DNA of 64,000 nt from Alphaproteobacteria bacterium (lineage in GTDB: Bacteria > Pseudomonadota > Alphaproteobacteria > Rhodobacterales > Rhodobacteraceae): positions 1-64,000 of the forward strand of contig JAUHWT010000003.1 in assembly GCA_030427145.1 (NCBI GenBank), written 5' to 3'. Positions 34,131-43,751 of the stretch are shown here, piece by piece. The notes under the pieces are model-generated. The model searched no databases and was not told the origin of the DNA. It saw nothing but the letters and a program-made list of their open reading frames with translations. Within the stretch, counting starts at the first letter, position 1, and every line of letters starts with the position of its first letter. A program made the position numbers and the translations under genes.

Positions 34131-35198
34131 TCACACCTCCAGAATGCCGCGACGGCGCAGCAGAATCCACAGGAACACCGGAGCCCCCAAAACCGCCGTG
34201 ATAATGCCAATGGGCAGTTCGGTTGGAGCCACCACCACCCGGGCAATGGTATCGGCAATCACCAGCAATATGGCGCCAAGCAGTGCTGAATTAATCAAAA
34301 GCGGCCCATGATCCGGCCCGGAGGCGAGACGCAGGAGGTGCGGCACCACGATCCCGATAAACCCAATACCGCCTGACACCGCCACGGCGGCGCCAGTAGC
34401 GGCCGCGACCGTCAGAATGGCCATGTTCTTGAGCCGCTGCACCGGGATCCCGATATGCGAGGCAGTGGCCTCACCGAGAGCCAGGCCGTTCAGACCGCGA
34501 CCAAGGGTGAACGCAACCAGCATGGCCAGAACCATGATCGGCCCGGCGGTAACCAGTTTTGCCCAGCTCGCCCCGGCCAGAGAACCCAGACCCCAGAATG
34601 TGAGATCCCGCAACTGACGGTCATCGGCCAGATAAATCATCACCCCAGACAGCGCCGCAAACAGCGCGCCCAAAGCGATACCCGCGAGCAGCATCGTCGC
34701 CACTGACGTAAAACCGCGCCGGGTAGCCACACGGTAGAGCGTCAGGGTCGTAAGCCAACTGCCGACAAATGCCGCGACCGGAACCAGATGAGTGCCGATC
34801 ACGGCCTGAACGGACACGGGCAGCGCGGCACCGAGCACGATGGCCCCGATGGCCCCAAGCCCGGCGCCGGAACTGACGCCGACAATCCCGGGATCCGCAA
34901 GCGGGTTGCGGAACAGGCCCTGCATCACCGTGCCCGACACCGCCAGCGCTGCACCCACGCACATGCCCAGAAACACACGCGGCAGACGGATGTCGAACAG
35001 TACCGTACGCTCCACCGCCGACAACTCACCCCCTCCAGCCAACGTGCCCAGAAGATGGGGCAGGGAGAGCCCCGTCGCGCCGGTATCCAGACTGGCGAGC
35101 GCCACAACAGCCAAAGCCGCCGCCAGCCACAGATGCAGCCGGCGCGCCCGCTGACGGCGGTCAACGGGCAGCGCGAGGGTGGTGCTCACCGCCGTCAT
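34131..35198 (-). CDS. hmuU: heme ABC transporter, permease HmuU (355 aa)
   Basis: FecCD-family permease of the BtuC type with about ten membrane helices. Features include RLPRVFLGMCVGAALAVSGTVMQGLFRNPLADPGIVGVSSGAGLGAIGA (about 53-100) and GIGFIGIVVPHLLR near 285. The start overlaps the hmuT stop (ATGA). Translocates heme from HmuT. Confidence 0.93.
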   Translation of the reverse strand: MTAVSTTLALPVDRRQRARRLHLWLAAALAVVALASLDTGATGLSLPHLLGTLAGGGELSAVERTVLFDIRLPRVFLGMCVGAALAVSGTVMQGLFRNPLADPGIVGVSSGAGLGAIGAIVLGAALPVSVQAVIGTHLVPVAAFVGSWLTTLTLYRVATRRGFTSVATMLLAGIALGALFAALSGVMIYLADDRQLRDLTFWGLGSLAGASWAKLVTAGPIMVLAMLVAFTLGRGLNGLALGEATASHIGIPVQRLKNMAILTVAAATGAAVAVSGGIGFIGIVVPHLLRLASGPDHGPLLINSALLGAILLVIADTIARVVVAPTELPIGIITAVLGAPVFLWILLRRRGILEV

Positions 35199-36088
35199 TT
35201 CCCGTAAAGCCTGCTGTTGAGTTCTGTCACGGCCAATGCGGTACGGGGTCCGAACCCCAAAAGCAGGAGGCCATTCATGCGGATAACTTGCCCATGGTTT
35301 GCCGCAGGCGTATTGCGTAGGGCCGGCATGGCCAGAAGATCCGCGTCCTCAATCGCATGGTCTCCGGTCCGGTCCATCATCAGGATCGCATCAGGGGCGG
35401 CGGCGCTCACGGCCTCGTCCGACACGGGCTTGTAGCCCTCGAAACCGGACATGGCATTCACCGCTCCGCTCATACGGATGATGGCATCAGCGGCGCTGCC
35501 CTCACCAGCCGCCATGATGCGCCCGCCCTGGGTCGACAGGATGAACAACACGCGCTTTGGATCGCTGACGCCGGAGGCGGTCGCCTGCGCAGCCTCGAGT
35601 TCGCGTTCGACCTGCGCGGCAAGGACGTCGGCCTCGTCCCTCACGTCCAGCGCCTCACCAACAAGCCGGATCTTTTCCGAGATGCCCTCGCTGCTGTAGA
35701 CTTCCGGTACCGTCACAAAGGGCACCGACGCGGCCTCCAAAACGCTGATGGTCTCGGGCGGCCCGGCGCCTTCCTCCGACAGGATCAGCGCGGGAGACAC
35801 CGACAGAACGCCCTCCGGCGAGAGCGCACGCATATACCCGACATCCGGCAGCGTATTGACCTCTTCAGGCCAGGTGGAGGTGGTGTCGCGGGCGACAAGC
35901 CGGTTCTCCTGACCGAGCGCATAGACGATCTCCGTCACGGACCCGCCGATGGACACCACGCCTCCCTGATCCTGCGCGGCAAGGGGGGCAGCACCGGTCA
36001 ACAGGAGACCCGCAATGACACCCGAAAGAGCTGAAACCCGTTTCATGCAGACAGGGAAACCGATTGAAAGCTGCAGACCAAACCGCAT
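35195..36088 (-). CDS. hmuT: periplasmic heme-binding protein HmuT (297 aa)
   Basis: Type III substrate-binding protein. Signal peptide with a hydrophobic core SGVIAGLLLTGAAPLAAQ. VVSIGGSVTEIVYALGQENRLVARDTTSTWPEEV is the typical BtuF/HmuT start, with the likely heme-ligand Tyr in DVGYMRALSPEGVLSVSPALIL. A second start at 36046 (MKRVSAL) gives a more conventional signal peptide, but the ATG at 36088 has a GGAGG ribosome binding site and lies just after hmuS. Start confidence is moderate. Confidence 0.9.
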   Translation of the reverse strand: MRFGLQLSIGFPVCMKRVSALSGVIAGLLLTGAAPLAAQDQGGVVSIGGSVTEIVYALGQENRLVARDTTSTWPEEVNTLPDVGYMRALSPEGVLSVSPALILSEEGAGPPETISVLEAASVPFVTVPEVYSSEGISEKIRLVGEALDVRDEADVLAAQVERELEAAQATASGVSDPKRVLFILSTQGGRIMAAGEGSAADAIIRMSGAVNAMSGFEGYKPVSDEAVSAAAPDAILMMDRTGDHAIEDADLLAMPALRNTPAANHGQVIRMNGLLLLGFGPRTALAVTELNSRLYGK

Positions 36089-36091
36089 GGT

Positions 36092-37144
36092 TCAAACAGC
36101 CTCCGCCTGAAGGCCTTCAAGGCCGGCCACAATCTCCTGCCATTGCGGTCGGCTGTCCCGGCCTTCCTTGCCGACACCGAACACCTGGAAAATCAACGCG
36201 CCCTCGGCATCGAACGCCTCCAGCGACACCGCCGGACCGCGCTGCGTGGGCTTTGTAACCGCCCAGACCTCGGCGACGTGATCGAGGCGCAGATGCAGAT
36301 TAAATCCGGGATCCATCACGTTCTGCCACGGCCCCATGGGCGAGAGCGTTTCAACCGGTCCCGAGTGGATCTGAATGCAGCCCCGGTTCCCGACAAACAC
36401 CATAACCTCAATGCCGGAGTTCTTCACCTCAGTCAGCATCTGGTTCACCGACCCGGGCGTCAGCGCCCGAACAAACGGCTCACCCACAATCCGGTAAGCG
36501 CCAAGCCGGTTCATTTTGAGTTTCGACGTCAGGCGAAGGAACTGGTGCGTGTCCGTCATTCGCGTCCATTCCTTCCGAAGGATCTCGACCTTCTCCGGCA
36601 CGGATTTGGCGACCTCAACCGGTTTGCGCGGTTCCACCTCGATCACCGGCGACTGGTCATCAACCGCAAGATCCCAGCGGGCCTGCTCCCATGCGCTCAG
36701 ATCGGAGCTGTCGCGCAGGTGAATTTTGTGCACGGCGTCTCCTGCGGCGTCAAAAACCTGAACACTGCGCCGTAGCCCGCGGTCGCTTTCCCGCTCCACA
36801 ATAAACGCATGGCACCAGTGGGCGGGGAACATGCGCAGGTCGATATCTTCGCCGAGGACCATCGCCGCATGGTGGCCGGTATGATACTTTTCGTAGACGC
36901 CGACCTTCTCGTTAACACAGGACACGTTGCGGGTCAGGGCCATGACCTCGCCGAGGCTCTGGGCCAGGGCCATCACGTTATCGGGATGGGATGGAATGCG
37001 TGTAACGCCCTCACCGCACCAGGCGGCCACAAGCTGAGCCTCGCTGATCCCGAATTTCTCGGCAAAGTCGCGGTCCCGCAAACCGGGATGCTCGGCCCGG
37101 TGCTCTCTGATTTGGGCAGGGGACAGTGATGAATTTTCAGCCAT
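36092..37144 (-). CDS. hmuS: heme-degradation/transport protein HmuS (350 aa)
   Basis: HemS/ChuX family cytoplasmic heme carrier with two related halves (about 50-170 and 220-340). Typical segments are VMALTRNVSCVNEKVGVYEKYH and VMVFVGNRGCIQIHSGPVETL; the latter carries family-conserved residues around the heme pocket. It receives imported heme and may help release iron. The start at 37144 (MAENSS) has GGAG and is preferred over a TTG start nine nt upstream. It is the first gene of the hmuSTUV operon. Confidence 0.92.
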   Translation of the reverse strand: MAENSSLSPAQIREHRAEHPGLRDRDFAEKFGISEAQLVAAWCGEGVTRIPSHPDNVMALAQSLGEVMALTRNVSCVNEKVGVYEKYHTGHHAAMVLGEDIDLRMFPAHWCHAFIVERESDRGLRRSVQVFDAAGDAVHKIHLRDSSDLSAWEQARWDLAVDDQSPVIEVEPRKPVEVAKSVPEKVEILRKEWTRMTDTHQFLRLTSKLKMNRLGAYRIVGEPFVRALTPGSVNQMLTEVKNSGIEVMVFVGNRGCIQIHSGPVETLSPMGPWQNVMDPGFNLHLRLDHVAEVWAVTKPTQRGPAVSLEAFDAEGALIFQVFGVGKEGRDSRPQWQEIVAGLEGLQAEAV

Positions 37145-37221
37145 TGCGCACAACTCCGTCGCGTTATGTGATGGCTGAGCGATGACCGGGTCACGCGTCG
37201 CTGTCTGATTTCGTGAATTAT

Positions 37222-37240
37222 CTTGACGTTTTTAGTCAAG
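37222..37240. promoter_or_regulatory. iron-Rhodo-box in the hmuS/hmuR divergent promoter
   Basis: CTTGAC...GTCAAG is a 6-bp inverted repeat with a 7-nt centre and fits the TGA-N9-TCA iron-Rhodo-box (TGA at 37224-37226, TCA at 37236-37238). In Rhodobacteraceae and Rhizobiales this motif has been linked to RirA. It sits in the 218-nt region between the divergent hmuS and the receptor gene, where it could control both. Confidence 0.7.
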
Positions 37241-37362
37241 TTACGTAACCGCTGCAAGTGGCAAGCGCGACCGCGCTGCAAATCAATCCAAAAACAGCCT
37301 CCCGCCAGCCTTTCGCGAGCTTACGGCCCCTTCCAAGCTGAACTCACGAAAGGACAGCCGCC

Positions 37363-39399
37363 ATGACATTTTGTCAGTCGCGAACCATGCTCTTTGGTTC
37401 CACGGCCATGATCACCCTTATTGCCGCCTCCGCTTCTGCACAGGACGCGGAAGGTCTTCACCTCGGTACGATTGTGGTGACCGAAAGCAAACGCGAGGTT
37501 CAGACCGACACGGCGGTCCCGATTACGGAAATCGACCAGGACGAGATGGACGACCGCCAGGCCGGCACCGTCGCGGAACTCATCGACAGCGTACCGGGCG
37601 TAAACCTCGTGAACGGCTCCACCCCGCAGGGATCGGGCATCAATATCCGCGGGTTTGGTGCGAACGGCACTTATGGCACGGACCAGAAGGTCGCGGTTCA
37701 GATCGATGGCGCAAGCGTGGGGTCGGAGGAAATCTACCGTCTCGGCACGCAGATTTTCACGGATCCCGAACTCTATCGCGAGGTCAACGTGATCCGCGGA
37801 ACGGTTGGCAGTTTTGAGTTTGGCTCCGGCATCGTCGGCGGTGTCGTGCAGCTTGAGACCAAGGACGCCAGTGACTTCACGTTTGGCGAGATCGGCTTCG
37901 CGGGTCGGGAATCGCTACAGTATTCCAGCAATGGCGATGGGTTTGTAAGCTCCACCATCCTCGCATGGCAGCCTTCGGAAAATCTTGAAATGCTGGGAAA
38001 CTTCACATGGCGGCAACAGAACGAGCAGACGGACGGGGACGGCAACACGATCGGGGCCAGCGACTACGAGCTTCCGTCGCGGCTGTTGAAAGGTCGTTAC
38101 AGGTTTGGTGTGGAACGTGACCAGGCCCTGACACTGTCCATCACGGACACCAATACCGATGAAAAGGACGTACCCTACGACACGTTCCAGACCACCGGCG
38201 GCACGTTCGGCAATGTCGACCGGACCGTTGAGTCCCGGACCGTTGCCCTGAACTACGACTGGCAGCCGCTCCGAAATGACCTGATCAACCTGAACGTCAA
38301 TCTTTCCTATGCGGATCAGCAGATCGACCAGGAATATGTTGAGGGCAGTTCCATCTGCGATTCTCCGGCGAACCCCTGTAACTTTCCCGGCGGGTTTCCG
38401 GACGGTGGTTTTGGTACGGTGAAAGCCGACCATCAGTACGAAACCACCAAACTGACGGTGAAAAACACGAGCTTCTTCAGTTCCGGTTTCGCGGTCCACG
38501 ACCTGCGCACCGGCTTTGAGGTCTCCCGGCGGGAGAGGAAGGACGCAAACTCCGCCCCCGGTGGCACTGACGACCGGGTCGCGGTGTTCCTCGTCGATGA
38601 CATGCGCATCGGAACCGGCTGGACGATATCACCCGCACTCCGTTACGAGCACTCGCATATCGACGGCTCGACCGCGCCGAATGACGGGACCTGGAACAAC
38701 AGCGCCCTGATGGGCGGCCTGTCGGCCCGCTACGAGTTTGCCAATGGCTTCGCGCTGTTTGCGAGCGGTGCCTACACCGAAAACCTGCCCATTATTGACG
38801 ATCTCGGCGATCCGGTTCTGATGCACCAGCCCGAGAAAGCCCGCACCTGGGAGGCCGGCGGCTCATTCGACAACCTGTCCGTTTTGACTGACGGTGATGC
38901 TTTCGCGATCAAGGCGAACCTGTACCAGACCAAACTCTGGGACGTGACGTCCTATACGACCGACAGCCAGAACATCGATGATGTCGAAACCGAAGGTCTG
39001 GAGGTCGAGGCGTCCTATTCCATGCCATCCGGCGTCTACATAGACATGAACCTCAACATCGCGGATGGCGAGGAAACCCTGCTTGGCAACACCATCGATT
39101 GGCGGAGCACACCGGCCGACAGCATTCAGGTGACAGTGGGCAAAACCTGGGGTGATGTCCTTGATCTGAGCTGGGAACTCGTGGCCGACCGGTCCATTGA
39201 TTTCAACGGTCAGGAAACCCCTGGGTTTGGAGTTCACAACATCCGCGCGACATACGTTCCAGAATACAATGGTATACTGTCAGGAACGGTCCTCCGGGTC
39301 GGTGTCGAGAACCTGTTCGACCACGACTACACCCCACATCTATCAACCCGTCCGGCGCCAGGCCGCAACATCAAACTGCAACTGGCCAAGGCTTTCTGA
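37363..39399 (+). CDS. hmuR: TonB-dependent heme receptor HmuR (678 aa)
   Basis: Outer-membrane receptor that feeds heme to hmuTUV. Signal peptide to about residue 26 (ASASA). The plug domain spans about 35-160 with TIVVTESKREVQ (TonB-box-like), VAELIDSVPGVNLVNGS, NIRGFGANGTYG and VIRGTVGSFEFG. The beta-barrel runs to the C-terminal Phe in LQLAKAF, as is usual for porin-like proteins. TonB/ExbB/ExbD are not in the window. Heme specificity is inferred from the divergent hmu operon. Confidence 0.9.
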   Translation: MTFCQSRTMLFGSTAMITLIAASASAQDAEGLHLGTIVVTESKREVQTDTAVPITEIDQDEMDDRQAGTVAELIDSVPGVNLVNGSTPQGSGINIRGFGANGTYGTDQKVAVQIDGASVGSEEIYRLGTQIFTDPELYREVNVIRGTVGSFEFGSGIVGGVVQLETKDASDFTFGEIGFAGRESLQYSSNGDGFVSSTILAWQPSENLEMLGNFTWRQQNEQTDGDGNTIGASDYELPSRLLKGRYRFGVERDQALTLSITDTNTDEKDVPYDTFQTTGGTFGNVDRTVESRTVALNYDWQPLRNDLINLNVNLSYADQQIDQEYVEGSSICDSPANPCNFPGGFPDGGFGTVKADHQYETTKLTVKNTSFFSSGFAVHDLRTGFEVSRRERKDANSAPGGTDDRVAVFLVDDMRIGTGWTISPALRYEHSHIDGSTAPNDGTWNNSALMGGLSARYEFANGFALFASGAYTENLPIIDDLGDPVLMHQPEKARTWEAGGSFDNLSVLTDGDAFAIKANLYQTKLWDVTSYTTDSQNIDDVETEGLEVEASYSMPSGVYIDMNLNIADGEETLLGNTIDWRSTPADSIQVTVGKTWGDVLDLSWELVADRSIDFNGQETPGFGVHNIRATYVPEYNGILSGTVLRVGVENLFDHDYTPHLSTRPAPGRNIKLQLAKAF

Positions 39400-39406
39400 C
39401 GCATCA

Positions 39407-39428
39407 GGTGGCCGGGTGACCGGCCACC
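39407..39428 (+). terminator. stem-loop after hmuR
   Basis: GGTGGCCGG/CCGGCCACC forms a perfect 9-bp stem with a GTGA loop 7 nt after the hmuR stop. No T tract follows, so it may be a weak terminator or an mRNA 3' protector. Confidence 0.5.
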
Positions 39429-39550
39429 ACTGGCCTGCTGGCGCGTTGGTACTGCATTGAGTGACCGGTTTGCGGAGCGGGTATGAGCGCTTTACTCGCC
39501 TGAAAATTGTGCCACGTTTAACCTGATCAGGAATCGTGTGGTGGCATTTC

Positions 39551-40222
39551 ATGACCAGTATATCCGCGGATATAATTGCTTTCACTTCGGGTGTAGCGGT
39601 GCAAAATGCCGCCGTAATCTGTGCCGTAATCCACGGTCGTTATGGTGCGCCGGAAGCAATGATGGACACTCTGGTGAGGCATCTAACGGCCCCGGACGTC
39701 CACTACGTGCTGCCCCGCGCGGCGGGAAATGCCTGGTATTCGTCCCCCACCAGCGCCCCCATGACGGATGAAACACTGGAGGAGATATCCAGGTCGCTTG
39801 AACAGATCAGAGGGGATATCGCGGCCACAATGGTGGCCGCGCCCGAGGGTGTACCGCTGGTTGTGGGAGGCTTCAGCCAGGGGGCCTGCATGACCATTGA
39901 GCACGTGGCGCGCGACGGGTGCAACTGTGACGCCTTCTTCGCGCTGACCGGGTGCCGTGTGGGTGCGGCAGGCAATCCACGGCCGATACGGGATCTTGAC
40001 GGGCTTGAGGGGTATGTCAGCACCGGCAGTCGCGATCCGTTCATTCTGCTGCCGGAATATTCCGAGACGCTTCACGGTCTGGCACATGCAGGAGGACGGA
40101 TCAGGGCGGACATGTTTCCGCGCAGCGATCATGTAATGTCGCAGCCGGAAATCGCGACCGTGGACAGCATGCTCCGGCGCATGGCGCGGAGGGAGCCGCT
40201 GTTGCAAGGCGGAGCGGTGTAG
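39551..40222 (+). CDS. phospholipase/carboxylesterase-like alpha/beta hydrolase (223 aa)
   Basis: Nucleophile motif GGFSQGACM at about 113-121 (G-x-S-x-G), and the C-terminal His in PRSDHVMSQ near 193. The acid residue is probably in STGSRDPFI. The compact size and the G-F-S-Q-G motif match the phospholipase/carboxylesterase (YpfH-like) group. Substrate unknown. A GTG at 39536 adds five residues and has AGGA upstream, so the start is uncertain. It lies between the heme and glucan loci without an evident partner. Confidence 0.75.
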   Translation: MTSISADIIAFTSGVAVQNAAVICAVIHGRYGAPEAMMDTLVRHLTAPDVHYVLPRAAGNAWYSSPTSAPMTDETLEEISRSLEQIRGDIAATMVAAPEGVPLVVGGFSQGACMTIEHVARDGCNCDAFFALTGCRVGAAGNPRPIRDLDGLEGYVSTGSRDPFILLPEYSETLHGLAHAGGRIRADMFPRSDHVMSQPEIATVDSMLRRMARREPLLQGGAV

Positions 40223-40234
40223 GCGTGACCACAC

Positions 40235-41491
40235 CTATGCCACGGGGTTGATCCAGGGTGATTTGAAATCCAGCCGTTTCAGGCCGTTGATGATTTCCGG
40301 TCGGCTCATGCCGAGTTTCCAGATCAGGCCGCTGCGATGGTTTTCGAGGCCCACCGTTATCGGGCCCTGATCAATGGCAAGATTGGTTGAGGCAACCCAG
40401 TCACGCGAGGGACAGAAAGCATCGTAGAAACCGTATTCCCCCCACAAACGGTCGCCAAGATCGTCGTGCAGGTGGCGCAGGACCGGCATGGAGTGTTCCG
40501 GACAATAGGAGAATGAGGAGAGGGCGGCCGTAGGTGTTATGGTACCGTTGTCCCGATCGGGCGCGTGAGCGGCATAACCGTCGGGATCGTCGCTTGCGGT
40601 GAGCCCCCAGCACTGCGGCCCGTAACCCGCGTGACCATTCGGATTTTCCAAGCAATGCCAATGATTTACAAGAGCATGCGCTCTGGCCTGATCGCCATAA
40701 TCGGCGTAGTCATCCACCAGTTCGCGCGGGTCGATGGCAAGAAACGGGTACTGTGACAGAAACAGGGGACCGCCCCGGTCGGGTCCGAGCGGGAGAGTGA
40801 CACCGCCATAGCTGCGACCATTGAGAAATACCGGAGTTTTTGCCCAGACTTCATGATAGCTGCGCGTTGGAAGCGGGTGTGTCGGCGATCCTGCGCCGAG
40901 GAGAAATACCGGCAGACATTCGTTCCAGCCGCCAAGGGCGAGGGCGTGTTCCTTCCAGGGACGGTCAGGGTGACGGTGCCAGATCACCGCGCCGTCGGAT
41001 TCCCTGACATGGGCGAGCCAATTGACGTCCGCATAAAGCCGCTCGATCCGGGCTACGAGTTGCGGGCAATCGTCGAAATATGCTGCCGCAACCAGAAGCC
41101 CGCTCATCAGGAACGCGGTCTCGACAATGTCGCCACCATCATCTTCGGACGAAAACGGGAGAACCCGGCCGGACCGACCGGAAAGGAAATGCGGAAACAC
41201 GCCGTCAAACCGGTCCGCTTCCTCAAGGAAACCAACAAGCCGGTCGAGGCGGTCCTGCAGGCTTCTGCGGGGAAACCAGCCCCGCTCGGCTGATACGACC
41301 TGTGCCATCAGGCCGAATCCGGTCCCGCCAGTGGTTACCGTGTCCTCGACATCATATCCAAACGCGCCACCGCTGCGTTCACGTGCCATGCCGCTTTCGG
41401 GATGGCTCCAGTGGGTAAAGTAGCGCGCCGTCGCCTCAGACACACGGTCGCAGAGAGCCCCGTCGTCGAGACCACGAACTATTCCAGCCAT
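40235..41491 (-). CDS. GH144-like (glycoamylase-fold) glycoside hydrolase (418 aa)
   Basis: Resembles the Pfam glycoamylase family (PF10091), which includes GH144 beta-1,2-glucanases. An (alpha/alpha)6 toroid is suggested by repeated helical units: ARYFTHWSHPESGMARERS at about 22, YDVEDTVTTGGTGFGLMAQ at about 48, GDIVETAFLMSGLL near 120, and FLSQYPFLAIDPREL near 245. No signal peptide is visible, so action is likely cytoplasmic. The start overlaps the end of the GH3 gene by 13 nt. Function with GH3: breaking imported or periplasmic beta-glucan oligomers (inference). Confidence 0.75.
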   Translation of the reverse strand: MAGIVRGLDDGALCDRVSEATARYFTHWSHPESGMARERSGGAFGYDVEDTVTTGGTGFGLMAQVVSAERGWFPRRSLQDRLDRLVGFLEEADRFDGVFPHFLSGRSGRVLPFSSEDDGGDIVETAFLMSGLLVAAAYFDDCPQLVARIERLYADVNWLAHVRESDGAVIWHRHPDRPWKEHALALGGWNECLPVFLLGAGSPTHPLPTRSYHEVWAKTPVFLNGRSYGGVTLPLGPDRGGPLFLSQYPFLAIDPRELVDDYADYGDQARAHALVNHWHCLENPNGHAGYGPQCWGLTASDDPDGYAAHAPDRDNGTITPTAALSSFSYCPEHSMPVLRHLHDDLGDRLWGEYGFYDAFCPSRDWVASTNLAIDQGPITVGLENHRSGLIWKLGMSRPEIINGLKRLDFKSPWINPVA

Positions 41492-43722
41492 TGCAAACTA
41501 ACCGTCTTTGTGTCCCGGCTGTTGGGGCCGATATGAATCTGAAATTCGCCCGGGTCCCATTCCAGAGTTGCGTTGGCCAGCGACGGTGCGACCCAGTATG
41601 ACAGCATCCCGCGTGTGATGGTGAAGGCCACCCGCTCAGTAGCGCCTGGGGCGATCCGGACCTGCCGGAAATCCGCGAGCCAGCGGGCAGGGCGGGTGAT
41701 CCAGGCAACCGGGTCGGAGAGGTAGAGCTGAACGGTTTCAAGCTGTTCCCGCGAGCCGGTATTTTTTACGTCCACATGAACCTGCAGCGGGCCGTCACCG
41801 CTGATTTGCGAATTGTTGACGACAGGGGTGGCATATTCAATTTCTGAATAGCCAAGACCAAACCCAAAGGGATAGCCCCGGAAGCCGTCGGGCAGGTCGA
41901 GCCAGCCGGTGCGGAATTTCTGAAATCTGCCGGGATCAGGACGACCGGTTGCCTCCTCGGAGTGATGCAGGGGCGTTTGGGCGGGATGCGCGGGCAGGGT
42001 GGCGGCGAGGCGGCCGGTCGGGTTACTGCGGCCGAAGACGAGATCGGCAACACCGTCAGGCCCGCGCAAACCACCATGCCAGCAGTAGATTACGGCATCC
42101 GCATCGTTGACCTCGGGGCCAAGCGCAAGCGGTCGCCCGGCAAAGACAAGGACAATCAGGGGTTTGCCGGTGCGCGACATGGCCCGGAGCAACTCACGCT
42201 GGGGGCGGGGCAGGTCGGGGACGAGGCGCGATGAACTCTCGCCCGCATGCTCCTTGGCCTCACCCACCGCTGCGATCACCACATCAGCATCCCGCACGGC
42301 GTCCAACGCCTCAGCGACCATGTCGTCCGGGTCCCGGTCATCGAAGCTGACGGTTTGGCCATGGACGTTGAGCCGGTCAACGAGCCAGGGCTCGTCGACG
42401 ATGTTTGCACCGAAGGCGGTGGGCACCGCACGGCCGGTGATGTCCTCCACCGCTTCCTGAAGGGTGCGGACCTGACGGGCGTCTCCGGACACGGCCCAGG
42501 TCCCGAGCATGTTCGCACGATCGGCCACGAACGGCCCAACAAGGGCGGGTTTTGCCTCACCGGGAAGGGGCAGTACACCGTTGTTTTGCAGCAGAACCGC
42601 GCTTTGTGCTGCGGCCTTTTGGGCCAGAGTCAGGCCCTCATCGCGGGGTGGCGTCGCAACGCCGCCGCCGAGGCGCGCGAACGGATCGTCCAGCAGGCCG
42701 ACCCGTGCCTTGAAAGTCAGAACCCGCATGCAGGCCCGGTCGATCAGGTCCAGGACCTCGTCGGCCCCAAGCGACAGACCGGCGTCCGCCGCATCAATAC
42801 CGTTTTCGGCCAGTTGCGGAAGCGCGTGCAGGTAGTCCTCGCCCACCATGTCCATGTCCACACCGGCAAGCAGTGCCCGGATCACGGCGGCATCGCGATT
42901 GCCGATGCCATGCGCCGAGAGTTCCATCACGCCGGTGTAGTCCGACACCATCAAACCGTCGAATTCCTGACCGGCGCGCAGCCAGCCCTCGATCAGGTCC
43001 CCGTTCGCGTGCATCGGGATCTTGTTGACCGCGTTAAACGCGGCCATGACGCTTGCCGCGCCCGCTGTCACACCATCGGCGAAGGGGCGCAGATGCACGG
43101 TCAGGAGGTCCTCCAGCGCCATGCTTGCGTTGTCGTAATCGCGCCCGGACTGCGTAGCACCGTAAGCGACGAAGTGTTTCAGGCAGGCGGCCACGCGGTC
43201 TTTTTCGGAGGGGTCGGCACCCTGGAAACCCCGGACCATCGCTGCGGCAATGCGACCGGCCAAAAACGGGTCCTCGCCCGGGCTTTCAGCGACGCGGCCC
43301 CAGCGCGGATCGCGTGAGACGTCGATCATTGGGGCAAAGACCTGGTTCAGACCCTCGGAGGCGGCCTCTCGGGCGGCGAAATGCGCGGTTTTCTCGATGA
43401 GGTCCATGTCCCAGGAACAGGCGAGAGCGACAGGCAGGGGAAACACGGTCCGGTGTCCGTGGATGACGTCCTCCGCGAAAAAGAGGGGGATGCCGAGACG
43501 GGAGCCGCGCACCGCGCGTTCCTGCATCGCCTTTGCCGAGGCGAGGGATTTGGTTCCGAACACCGCCCCGATCATTCCGTCATCGAGCCGCCGAGCGAGT
43601 GGCGTATCGCCGCCGGCGCCGGTGGCCAACCCCTCACCGGCGGCGAGCAGGTTGAGCTGACCTATCTTCTCGATGGTGGTCATCCGGTCGAGATACGACC
43701 GGGCCTGGGCTTCATGTTGCAC
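41479..43722 (-). CDS. glycoside hydrolase family 3 beta-glucosidase (747 aa)
   Basis: BglX-like GH3. Domain 1 is a barrel up to about 330, with PLFFAEDVIHGHRTVFPLP and the catalytic-Asp segment GLMVSDYTGVMEL near 245. Domain 2 (about 370-580) includes GEAKEHAGESSSRLVPDLP and VFAGRPLAL. The Fn3-like C-terminal domain is visible as VHVDVKNTGSREQLETVQLYL. Removes beta-linked glucosyl units. No clear signal peptide, fitting a cytoplasmic glycosidase paired with the GH144-like enzyme. Confidence 0.9.
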   Translation of the reverse strand: MQHEAQARSYLDRMTTIEKIGQLNLLAAGEGLATGAGGDTPLARRLDDGMIGAVFGTKSLASAKAMQERAVRGSRLGIPLFFAEDVIHGHRTVFPLPVALACSWDMDLIEKTAHFAAREAASEGLNQVFAPMIDVSRDPRWGRVAESPGEDPFLAGRIAAAMVRGFQGADPSEKDRVAACLKHFVAYGATQSGRDYDNASMALEDLLTVHLRPFADGVTAGAASVMAAFNAVNKIPMHANGDLIEGWLRAGQEFDGLMVSDYTGVMELSAHGIGNRDAAVIRALLAGVDMDMVGEDYLHALPQLAENGIDAADAGLSLGADEVLDLIDRACMRVLTFKARVGLLDDPFARLGGGVATPPRDEGLTLAQKAAAQSAVLLQNNGVLPLPGEAKPALVGPFVADRANMLGTWAVSGDARQVRTLQEAVEDITGRAVPTAFGANIVDEPWLVDRLNVHGQTVSFDDRDPDDMVAEALDAVRDADVVIAAVGEAKEHAGESSSRLVPDLPRPQRELLRAMSRTGKPLIVLVFAGRPLALGPEVNDADAVIYCWHGGLRGPDGVADLVFGRSNPTGRLAATLPAHPAQTPLHHSEEATGRPDPGRFQKFRTGWLDLPDGFRGYPFGFGLGYSEIEYATPVVNNSQISGDGPLQVHVDVKNTGSREQLETVQLYLSDPVAWITRPARWLADFRQVRIAPGATERVAFTITRGMLSYWVAPSLANATLEWDPGEFQIHIGPNSRDTKTVSLQWLE

Positions 43723-43751
43723 GACGCTGTTCCTTCCGGCCTGCCGTCAGA

